DNA from: a virus
Strand: one strand, 5' to 3'
Length of the DNA stretch: 64,000 bases
IMG/VR virus record: IMGVR_UViG_3300043419_000448
Coordinates: 1-64,000 of that record
Shown: positions 50,253 to 56,670 of the stretch, piece by piece
Numbering within the stretch: position 1 is the first letter of the stretch
Layout of the letters: every line of letters begins with the position of its first letter
Program-made: the position numbers and the translations under genes
The notes under the pieces: generated by a model
What the model saw: the letters and a program-made list of their open reading frames with translations, nothing else
What the model was told of the DNA's origin: nothing
Databases searched by the model: none

Positions 50253-52538
50253 TTACTTAAGAAGTGTTCCAGTTACCTTAATTGTTGAATCATTTACTGG
50301 ATTAACTCTTATTCTAACATTTGACCCTGAGACATCTGCTGTAATAGTTCCTCTTGACCCATTTGTTCCAACGATTGCATATTCTGTAATTGCTACGTTA
50401 TCTGATGAATCAAGTGTTAGCAAGATTTCTGAAACTTCATTATCTGTTCCATTATCAATCTTGACAATTACCTTTGCTGCACGATAGTCACTCTTAGCCC
50501 ACTCGTATGCAGTTACTGCAACTGATCCAAGTGATGTTGACGATGCTGCAAACTGAGCAGACTCATCATTAATATTTAGTAGTGTAAAACCATTTCCACC
50601 AGTTGTCAGATTTTCAATCTGTCCATCAGTATATGTTGCTGCTGTTGTTTCTGCTGCACTCTGAGCATCTGCTGCTGCACCAACTGTATCCCAAAGACCT
50701 GTATTAGCAGTTACTGCTGCTGAACTAAAGTCTGAGATATCTTCTGAATTAAGACCAACTACAGAAATTACATCATTTGTAATATCGATGTTTGACCCTG
50801 GTGTTAAAGCATCCTGCTTGCCTGCTGCAACTGATTCAAGGTCAGAAATAATATCTGGGTTATCTTGAAGTGCTGAAGCCAATTCTTGAAGTGTATCAAG
50901 CATTTCTGGTGCTGCACCAACGAGGTTTGATACTGCTGTATCAGTGTAATCGTTAGCCTCACCCTTAGCAGTTGCAATTGCATTGTTACGGTCTGTAACT
51001 TCTGTGCTAATTGCTGTTGTAATTGCTGAGTTACGTGCTGTTACTTCAGTATTAATTGCTTGATCAATGGCGTTATTACGATCTGTAACTTCCCCTGAAA
51101 TTTCCTGATCTGTGTAAGACTTAGCATCATTTAGTGCATTGGTTGCCTTGGTTGATGCATCTGTTGCTGCTGCTGCAACGGCATCTGAATATGCTGCTGA
51201 TGCTGCTGAATCTGCTGCACCTGCTGGGTCATAATTAGATGCAAGACTGTCAGCATAACCTCTTGCTGAAGTGTCTGCTGCTGCTGCAGCGCCAAAACCA
51301 TCAAATACTCCATCGCCAGCATCGATTGCTCTTTGGTTTGTAAAGTAAAGGTTTGAGCCCTCTTCAATATCAGATGTTGTAAGATCATTGATAGCATCTC
51401 CAATAGTTCCACCAACTGCTGAGATTGCTCTTGCGTTTGTGAAGTATAGGTTTGTTGCTCCCTCTTCAATATCATCTGTATCAAGCGCATCTGCGTGAGC
51501 AATTGCTGCTGCTTCTGCTGCATTAGCCTTGCTTGTTGCGTCTGCTGATGCTGTAGCCTCTGCTGCAGCCTGTGCAGCGTTAGCCTTTGAAGTAGCATCT
51601 GATGCTGCTGCTGTTTGTGCTGCTGAAGCAGATCCTGCTGCATCATATGCTGCTGATGTTGCAGAAAGCGCTGCTGAGTTGAAATCTGAAATATCTGCTG
51701 CATCTAGTCCAGTTACAGAGATTGTTGATCCTGCAATGTCAATATTTGAGCCTGCAGTTAAAGTGTCTTGCTTTCCTGCTGCAATATCTTGAAGATCAGT
51801 AATAACATCTGGATTATCCTGAAGCGCTGCTGCTAACTCATTGAGTGTATCAAGAAGTGCTGGTGCACCGTTTACAAGATCTGCTACAGCCTGATCTGCG
51901 TGATCTTCTGCTGCCTGCTGTGCAATTCCAATTTCTGTACTTGTCTTGTATGCTGACCAAACTTTGTCTGTAGCATTTGAGGCATCGTTAATTTTGTTAT
52001 CTGTGTATATGTTAGCATTTGATTCTGCTGTTGAGGCTGCACCATATGCATCATATGTTGTGCCTAGGTTAAGATTTGTAATTGCTGTATCTGTATAAGA
52101 GTTAGCAGCAGTTTCTGCATCATCTGCATACCCCTGTGCGACAACTCCTGCTTCACTTTTAGCAGTTGCAATAGCATCATTACGGTTTGTAACTTCTGTG
52201 TTAATTGCATCTGAAACATTTGTTGTTGTTGCAAATCCATATGAACCAGTCAGGTCTGTCGCAATGCCTTCAATATCAACATTGAGGTTATCTCCGCTTG
52301 TGAAAACATAATCTCCTGCCATTTCTCCAGCAAGTGAGTTTTGATCAAGTGAGAGTACACCTGAACCATCTACTGAGAGGTTTCCTGTTACAGACTTTAC
52401 TAGTGTTTCCCCACCAATAAGGTTCAAGATGTATTGATCTGATGCGTTCTCTGTAAGAACTGTATTTCCACCGACTGTTGCGGTAGTTTCAACTACAAGG
52501 CCATTCTTGACCTTAAAATTTTTATTTACTGTTGCCAT
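50253..52538 (-). CDS. Long tail fibre, Ala-rich coiled-coil stalk
   Basis: This protein has 761 residues. The head KNFKVKNGLVVETTATVGGN is shared with the neighbouring short fibre. The middle is strongly Ala/Asp/Ser-rich with many aadAT repeats and heptad character, plus a twice-used block (LNELAAALQDNPDVITDLQD and LQELASALQDNPDIISDLES), evidence of internal duplication. The last 110 residues form a beta tip (VIVKIDNGTDNEVSEILLTL) related to the next protein. A long trimeric fibre is the natural reading. Confidence 0.75.
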   Translation of the reverse strand: MATVNKNFKVKNGLVVETTATVGGNTVLTENASDQYILNLIGGETLVKSVTGNLSVDGSGVLSLDQNSLAGEMAGDYVFTSGDNLNVDIEGIATDLTGSYGFATTTNVSDAINTEVTNRNDAIATAKSEAGVVAQGYADDAETAANSYTDTAITNLNLGTTYDAYGAASTAESNANIYTDNKINDASNATDKVWSAYKTSTEIGIAQQAAEDHADQAVADLVNGAPALLDTLNELAAALQDNPDVITDLQDIAAGKQDTLTAGSNIDIAGSTISVTGLDAADISDFNSAALSATSAAYDAAGSASAAQTAAASDATSKANAAQAAAEATASADATSKANAAEAAAIAHADALDTDDIEEGATNLYFTNARAISAVGGTIGDAINDLTTSDIEEGSNLYFTNQRAIDAGDGVFDGFGAAAAADTSARGYADSLASNYDPAGAADSAASAAYSDAVAAAATDASTKATNALNDAKSYTDQEISGEVTDRNNAIDQAINTEVTARNSAITTAISTEVTDRNNAIATAKGEANDYTDTAVSNLVGAAPEMLDTLQELASALQDNPDIISDLESVAAGKQDALTPGSNIDITNDVISVVGLNSEDISDFSSAAVTANTGLWDTVGAAADAQSAAETTAATYTDGQIENLTTGGNGFTLLNINDESAQFAASSTSLGSVAVTAYEWAKSDYRAAKVIVKIDNGTDNEVSEILLTLDSSDNVAITEYAIVGTNGSRGTITADVSGSNVRIRVNPVNDSTIKVTGTLLK

Positions 52539-52551
52539 TTTTTATATCTCC

Positions 52552-52998
52552 TTAAGCCTTAAGTCCAATTCGTGCGTAACGAACTGTTATAGGTGTAATA
52601 CCGCTTACTGGAGTGACTGTTAAGGCCACGGTATTTCCAGTGCGGGAGACATTAATGGTGCCAATATTCCCATCATTGTCGATAGTGCCGTATTCGGTAA
52701 CATTTATATTTGTACCGTCAACTAGGATTGTTAATTCAGTTGCATAGAACTTGTTGTCCCCTGCTGTAGTCTTTGATATTGAAACAATATACTTGACCAT
52801 GCGCCAAACTGTAGCATCAAAGTTATCAACAACAGTTACGTTCTCAATTCCATTGACTGTAGTTTCGTTATTACCAGCAGAGCCCAAATCTGTTGCCTGA
52901 GCAGTTGCGGTATCGATTAAATCTGCATAATTTTCTTGAGTAGGTCTGTCTCCTGTTTGGAAGAGGGACTTTACTCCTGGGATTGATATCTTTGCCAT
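52552..52998 (-). CDS. Small beta-domain virion protein related to the fibre tip
   Basis: This protein of 148 residues has a C-terminal 100 (MVKYIVSISKTTAGDNKFYA, TEYGTIDNDGNIGTINVSRT) that is alignable with the tip of the long fibre. The N-terminus (VKSLFQTGDRPTQENYADLI) resembles an anchoring segment of fibre proteins. A TATAAT box six nt before the ATG and no Shine-Dalgarno suggest leaderless translation. It is probably a fibre or baseplate component. Confidence 0.65.
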   Translation of the reverse strand: MAKISIPGVKSLFQTGDRPTQENYADLIDTATAQATDLGSAGNNETTVNGIENVTVVDNFDATVWRMVKYIVSISKTTAGDNKFYATELTILVDGTNINVTEYGTIDNDGNIGTINVSRTGNTVALTVTPVSGITPITVRYARIGLKA

Positions 52999-53004
52999 GT
53001 GGTA

Positions 53005-53013
53005 ATTATAACA
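53005..53013 (-). promoter_or_regulatory. TGTTATAAT box, leaderless start
   Basis: TGTTATAAT ends six nt before the ATG at 52998, which has no Shine-Dalgarno. Confidence 0.55.
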
Positions 53014-53030
53014 GCCTTTTAATAAGATTA

Positions 53031-53291
53031 TTAAAGAATGTAGTTAGAAAACCCAATAACCTGAATACCAATTCCTGGTGGGTTATTTTCTCTATATCCT
53101 TCAATTCCAATATTAGTTATTGTTAATCTAAATGGAAGAATGTCTGCTGGCCTAACAACTTTTGCATAGTCAACCGAAACAACACCGTTAGAAACGTACT
53201 CAATTCTTTCAAAATGAACAATGGGAGAAATTGTTACTGCTGATGCTAAAACACCTAAAGCAATACCTTCAGAAATCGTGGTTCTTGCCAT
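53031..53291 (-). CDS. Small virion-block protein, unknown
   Basis: This protein of 86 residues has an N-terminus with a mildly hydrophobic run (GIALGVLASAVTISPIV) and a beta C-terminus ending in NYIL. It starts 2 nt after the previous stop without a clear ribosome site, so it is probably coupled. The hydrophobic stretch is too short and polar for a confident membrane call. Its function is unknown. Confidence 0.6.
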   Translation of the reverse strand: MARTTISEGIALGVLASAVTISPIVHFERIEYVSNGVVSVDYAKVVRPADILPFRLTITNIGIEGYRENNPPGIGIQVIGFSNYIL

Positions 53292-53293
53292 AG

Positions 53294-53740
53294 TTACTGT
53301 GCTTGGTCTGTGATTTCGCCAAGCATGATCATTTCACCTTGACATACTGTCCAAACACGATCTCCATCAGTTAATTGAATATCAAAAACATCTCCTGTTA
53401 AAAGTTGTTTTGATTGAGTTGCGGATAAGGTTACTGTGAATTCTCCAGCATTATCAAAATCTGTTTTATCTGGCAAAACTGTAAATAGAAGATCGTCTCC
53501 AACATTGTCAGAATATCTTCTGAAGTCACCCTTTATGTTCCAACCAGTATCGTCACCAACAGCAGTTGTGTTGTAGTCTAATGGGTTTCCTAGATCATCT
53601 TCAACATAAATTCTAAAAGATGCGGTATCTCCAATAACAACAGTCCAGTTAATGAGTGGTGGCTTATTACCAATATTATAAGTCGCTGGAGCAGTTACTC
53701 CAGATATTGGGGTTTCGTTGGGGTTTCTATATGTAGCCAT
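53294..53740 (-). CDS. GDT-family baseplate/fibre-associated protein (copy 1)
   Basis: This protein of 148 residues contains INWTVVIGDTASFRIYVEDD followed by a turn DDLGNPLDYNTTAVG. The proteins at 59839-60270 and 61107-61487 have the same order: an aromatic, then GDT, FRI or LRV, then an acidic turn, so they form a three-member family. This pattern recalls the N-terminal beta domain of baseplate upper proteins. A TGATATAAT box ends six nt before the ATG. Confidence 0.65.
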   Translation of the reverse strand: MATYRNPNETPISGVTAPATYNIGNKPPLINWTVVIGDTASFRIYVEDDLGNPLDYNTTAVGDDTGWNIKGDFRRYSDNVGDDLLFTVLPDKTDFDNAGEFTVTLSATQSKQLLTGDVFDIQLTDGDRVWTVCQGEMIMLGEITDQAQ

Positions 53741-53746
53741 AGTTTT

Positions 53747-53755
53747 ATTATATCA
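53747..53755 (-). promoter_or_regulatory. TGATATAAT box, leaderless start
   Basis: TGATATAAT ends six nt before the ATG at 53740, and no Shine-Dalgarno is present. Confidence 0.55.
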
Positions 53756-54289
53756 CGACAATCCGTCCTTGAGTGCTCCCCAAGTACCGTTTCCTTTTGT
53801 TTGGACTATTATCAAACCAGTAGGACCTTGAACTGCAACTACTGCAACATATCTTCCTGGTCCAGTAGATGGTCTACCATTAACAAGGTTTCCATTTGAA
53901 TCAATATAAACCTTTGTTCCAGATGCTCCAAGAGAAGATGTATTCATTTGCAAAACACCAGAAACAACGATTACTCCATTTTCATTGTTTGCAATGGTTG
54001 ACTGTACTAGCCCAAGTATTGGTACATCTGGATTGTGGCTAACGCTTGATGGATTATATTTTGCTACCGTTGGAACTCCAGAAACGCTGCCGTTAATAAA
54101 AACGGGAGTTCCAGTAGGAAGAGAAACGCCTGATACATTTCTAACTGATGAAGAAACTCCAGTCATTCCAAGTGGAGGTAATATATTATTTAAAGCATCT
54201 ACTAGCAACTTAAAATCTCCATGCACGTTTACTGGGTCTGATGCAAGAGGATATGTCATGTTAGGATAGTTAGATGATGAGTTAGGCAT
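53753..54289 (-). CDS. Virion structural protein, beta-rich
   Basis: The ATG at 54289 is chosen because TGGTATAAT ends seven nt upstream; a longer reading would run through that promoter. The 178 residues contain alternating beta strands (VFINGSVSGVPTVAKYNPSS, VVSGVLQMNTSSLGASGTKV, YVAVVAVQGPTGLIIVQTKG). The pattern resembles capsid or fibre decoration proteins with a small beta-barrel. It is the first minus-strand gene after the divergent lysis gene. Confidence 0.65.
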   Translation of the reverse strand: MPNSSSNYPNMTYPLASDPVNVHGDFKLLVDALNNILPPLGMTGVSSSVRNVSGVSLPTGTPVFINGSVSGVPTVAKYNPSSVSHNPDVPILGLVQSTIANNENGVIVVSGVLQMNTSSLGASGTKVYIDSNGNLVNGRPSTGPGRYVAVVAVQGPTGLIIVQTKGNGTWGALKDGLS

Positions 54290-54296
54290 AATCTTT

Positions 54297-54305
54297 ATTA
54301 TACCA
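54297..54305 (-). promoter_or_regulatory. TGGTATAAT promoter, leaderless start
   Basis: TGGTATAAT ends seven nt before the ATG at 54289. It is back-to-back with the lysis-gene promoter on the other strand, so the 100-nt gap is a divergent promoter region. Confidence 0.6.
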
Positions 54306-54315
54306 CCCTCTAAAG

Positions 54316-54345
54316 TTGACTTTTGATAAAATTTTGTGTTATACT
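54316..54345 (+). promoter_or_regulatory. Plus-strand promoter of the lysis gene
   Basis: TTGACT, an 18-nt spacer and TATACT precede the lysozyme-like gene by about 50 nt. It is one of the few promoters here with a good -35 and gives the lysis gene its own control. Confidence 0.75.
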
Positions 54346-54370
54346 TGGTAGTAGACACCTACCAGGGTGT
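54346..54370 (+). promoter_or_regulatory. Leader with two mutually exclusive hairpins
   Basis: TGGTAG...CTACCA (54346-54351 with 54359-54364) and ACACC...GGTGT (54355-54359 with 54366-54370) share bases, so only one can form at a time. They lie in the 5' leader of the lysis gene, before its AAGGAGGA. The effect, if any, is unknown. Confidence 0.3.
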
Positions 54371-54393
54371 TATTGTTTTCTAAGGAGGAAACT

Positions 54394-54957
54394 ATGATTA
54401 AATTTATCGAAAGAAACAAAGAGATCATTAGCACACTCAGTATCGTGGCACTTGTCAGTGTATTTTCTAATACTGCCAATGCTGCAACGGATCTTAATAC
54501 AAAGAACAATCTTAGTCTTGAACAGGCTCAGACATCGGAAACTACCTCGAAAGAGGTTTTTTTGGTTTCTAAGGCAAAAAAGTTAGAGAGTTTTGAAAAT
54601 AAAACATCTCTTACAGATCTAGAACTAAAAGAACTGCTATCTCTAGTTGGCTTCAAGGGTAAAGACCTTGTTGTTGCTTGGGCGGTAGCAAAAAAGGAGT
54701 CTAATGGGCGACCATTGGCCTACAACGGCAACCATAAGACAGGTGACTCATCTTATGGAATGTTCCAAATCAATATGATTGACGACCTTGGTCCTGATCG
54801 TAGAACCAAGTTTGATATTGAGTCAAATGCTGAACTGTTCAATCCCGTAAAGAATGCAGAGATTGCATACTATATGACAAGCGGTGGTGATGATTGGTCT
54901 TCTTGGAAGGGCATAACTCCAAGAACAAAAATGTGGATGGCTAAATTCCCTAAGTAA
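54394..54957 (+). CDS. Secreted lysozyme/transglycosylase-like lysis protein
   Basis: The ATG at 54394 has AAGGAGGA five nt upstream and gives 187 residues. A signal peptide is clear: basic start (KFIERNKE), hydrophobic core (ISTLSIVALVSVFS) and a cleavage-like NANA-type end (TANAA). The C-terminal 110 residues match lysozyme-like SLT folds: AVAKKESNGRP supplies the catalytic Glu, then SSYGMFQIN. It should cleave peptidoglycan glycan strands in the envelope. It is alone on the plus strand with its own promoter and terminator, so its timing is separate from the virion operons. Confidence 0.85.
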   Translation: MIKFIERNKEIISTLSIVALVSVFSNTANAATDLNTKNNLSLEQAQTSETTSKEVFLVSKAKKLESFENKTSLTDLELKELLSLVGFKGKDLVVAWAVAKKESNGRPLAYNGNHKTGDSSYGMFQINMIDDLGPDRRTKFDIESNAELFNPVKNAEIAYYMTSGGDDWSSWKGITPRTKMWMAKFPK

Positions 54958-54963
54958 TATATC

Positions 54964-55007
54964 AAAAGGCACTCATTAGGTTTACAAAAATCTTTTGGGT
55001 GCCTTTT
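54964..55007. terminator. Bidirectional terminator between lysis and glycosyltransferase genes
   Basis: A 9-bp stem AAAAGGCAC/GTGCCTTTT, with a smaller CAAAA/TTTTG stem inside, lies just after the lysis stop and just after the convergent glycosyltransferase stop. A/T runs on both sides suit termination in both directions. Confidence 0.75.
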
Positions 55008-55010
55008 GCT

Positions 55011-55922
55011 TTAGCAATTTTCTATTAGTCTACCAGATAAGAAATTAACACCAGCAAACTCTTCATACTCTGACAAGGATCTTTCTGTTCCTAGATATCC
55101 GTCCCCTATCATTTCTTCTAGCAATATTCTGTAGACTAGACTCTGAGATTTAGCATTCATCTCATCAAACTCTTTTGGAAAATCATGCCAAAATATCTTT
55201 CTTCTATTAATGCTAGGCTTCTCATGATTATAGTAAAGGTGATAGAGATATTGCTTATCTGGAATCACTAGATCATACCCGTGAGTGTATGCTCTTACTG
55301 CCATAATTATCTCTTCTCCCCAAAATGCCATGTCTTTGTTTGGTGGCATAAAAGGTCCTACCGTAAAAAGTGAGCCAGCAGATATAGACCTTGTGAATAT
55401 ACTGCCTTCACTTGGCATTGCTGTCTGTGATGGAATTCTACGTAACTTAAAATCTTCTGGGTTTTGGTGAAAACTTATGATAGTCCTATAGTTGGGGTCA
55501 AATAAGTCTGTCTCTACGTCTGTAAATGTTTCGTCTGTATACCAGTAATTTGCTGGGTACATTGTTAATAGAGGTTTTTCAATTCCATTACTTTGATAAT
55601 TTAAAACTGAATTAATAGCAATTTCATCCCAATTCTCTACAAACCTTGAATGGGAGTCGCACTGAAAATAATAATCCTCATTATCATAAAACTGATGGGC
55701 AAGATATCTTCCAATTCCAACACCTACATTTTCTGGAGCCTTGCTTGTTATATATTTTATATTTGGAAGTTCTGGCAAAGATATTTCAGACTCTTCTATA
55801 TAGGATACATGAATTCCAAAATTTAACTTATGTTTGCCAGACGCTTGTTTTATTGCGTTTAAAATTGTTGGAGAAAGTTCTGGATCTCTATATGATGATA
55901 TCTGTATAAAGATGCTTGCCAT
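55011..55922 (-). CDS. GlcNAc-transferase of the Skp1-hydroxyproline (GT60) type
   Basis: This protein has 303 residues. The start IFIQISSYRDPELSPTI and the line from GVGIGRYLAH to FQCDSHSRFVENWDE are characteristic of the GlcNAc family (Pfam GlcNAc, CAZy GT60). D89-S90-H91 is the metal/UDP-sugar motif, and FWGEEI follows near residue 215. The founding member adds GlcNAc to hydroxyproline of Skp1 in Dictyostelium after a prolyl 4-hydroxylase. Here it is the last gene after a P4H-like enzyme and a Thr/Cys-rich fibre. The donor and acceptor are inferred. Confidence 0.8.
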   Translation of the reverse strand: MASIFIQISSYRDPELSPTILNAIKQASGKHKLNFGIHVSYIEESEISLPELPNIKYITSKAPENVGVGIGRYLAHQFYDNEDYYFQCDSHSRFVENWDEIAINSVLNYQSNGIEKPLLTMYPANYWYTDETFTDVETDLFDPNYRTIISFHQNPEDFKLRRIPSQTAMPSEGSIFTRSISAGSLFTVGPFMPPNKDMAFWGEEIIMAVRAYTHGYDLVIPDKQYLYHLYYNHEKPSINRRKIFWHDFPKEFDEMNAKSQSLVYRILLEEMIGDGYLGTERSLSEYEEFAGVNFLSGRLIENC

Positions 55923-55923
55923 A

Positions 55924-56169
55924 CTACCATTTACCTATTGGGCATTCTGCCTTTTCTATTTTTGTTTTTATAGCCATAAAGCAGCCACATTTTTTACACT
56001 GGTTTGTTAACTTAATTAGTTCTGGACAGGCTTGACAAATTGAAAACCTTTTATCTGATATAGACTCATCAACCCACTCAGTTTTTGGATTAATAATATC
56101 CATTGGGCTTACGGCAGACTTCTTATTATTTTCTATTATTTCTTTTATTTTATCTATTCTGCTTGACAT
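55924..56169 (-). CDS. Small Cys-rich zinc protein (DUF6171-like)
   Basis: The ATG at 56169 (81 residues) follows a TATAAT by six nt; a GTG at 56184 would overlap the upstream gene. The second half is a metal-binding knuckle: CQACPELIKLTNQCKKCGCF, followed by MAIKTKI and a final CPIGKW. I recall this layout from DUF6171 proteins common in phages. The six cysteines could bind one or two zinc ions. It stands between the hydroxylase and the glycosyltransferase genes, one nt from the latter, so it may be an adaptor of that pair. Confidence 0.7.
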   Translation of the reverse strand: MSSRIDKIKEIIENNKKSAVSPMDIINPKTEWVDESISDKRFSICQACPELIKLTNQCKKCGCFMAIKTKIEKAECPIGKW

Positions 56170-56175
56170 AATTAT

Positions 56176-56183
56176 ATTATACA
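56176..56183 (-). promoter_or_regulatory. TATAAT box before the zinc protein
   Basis: TGTATAAT ends six nt before the ATG at 56169. It overlaps the end of the hydroxylase gene and may support separate expression of the zinc protein and glycosyltransferase. Confidence 0.45.
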
Positions 56184-56665
56184 CTAACCCCTGGGGTTTT
56201 GGCTAAATCTGTCTTGCTAGTAATAAAGGATGTTAAAGTGTATCTATTTCCAGAAATTACATCTAAGACCTTATGAACCCTATCTCCTGGGTGGCAGATA
56301 AGCATCCCAACCTCTGGCTTAATCTTTGTGTTAGAGTCTGTGTACAGAAGTTCTCCTCCTTCAAAATTATCATTTAAATATATAACAACTCCATAATGGG
56401 TATTTGGTGAGCCAGAGTTATCTGAGTGCTCTTCCCAAAAAGAATCCTTGTCTGTTCTATGTATCATCCTGATCATTTGAACATATAGATTTTTATCAAA
56501 AAGTTCAGAAACTCTTTTATTTATATCTATCATTATCTTATGATTTTTTGATGGAAGTATATAGATTCCAGTATCTGCATGTTGTGGTCTCCAAGAGTTA
56601 GAAACTTCTGCCTCTTCTAAAAGAATCTGGCACTCTTCTCTTGTTAAAAAGTTTTTAATAATCAC
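56177..56665 (-). CDS. Compact prolyl-4-hydroxylase-like 2-oxoglutarate/Fe(II) oxygenase
   Basis: This protein of 162 residues is the smallest of the twelve and close to a bare catalytic domain. H80-x-D82, H131 and R141 (ISGNRY) are intact, and the core is IYLNDNFEGGELLY. Its start is a GTG 5 nt after the stop of the Thr-rich Hint fibre, so it appears to be translated with that fibre. The zinc protein and the hydroxyproline-type GlcNAc-transferase follow. By analogy to Skp1 it would make the hydroxyproline acceptor, but this has not been shown here. Confidence 0.87.
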   Translation of the reverse strand: MIIKNFLTREECQILLEEAEVSNSWRPQHADTGIYILPSKNHKIMIDINKRVSELFDKNLYVQMIRMIHRTDKDSFWEEHSDNSGSPNTHYGVVIYLNDNFEGGELLYTDSNTKIKPEVGMLICHPGDRVHKVLDVISGNRYTLTSFITSKTDLAKTPGVSV

Positions 56666-56670
56666 TGTAA

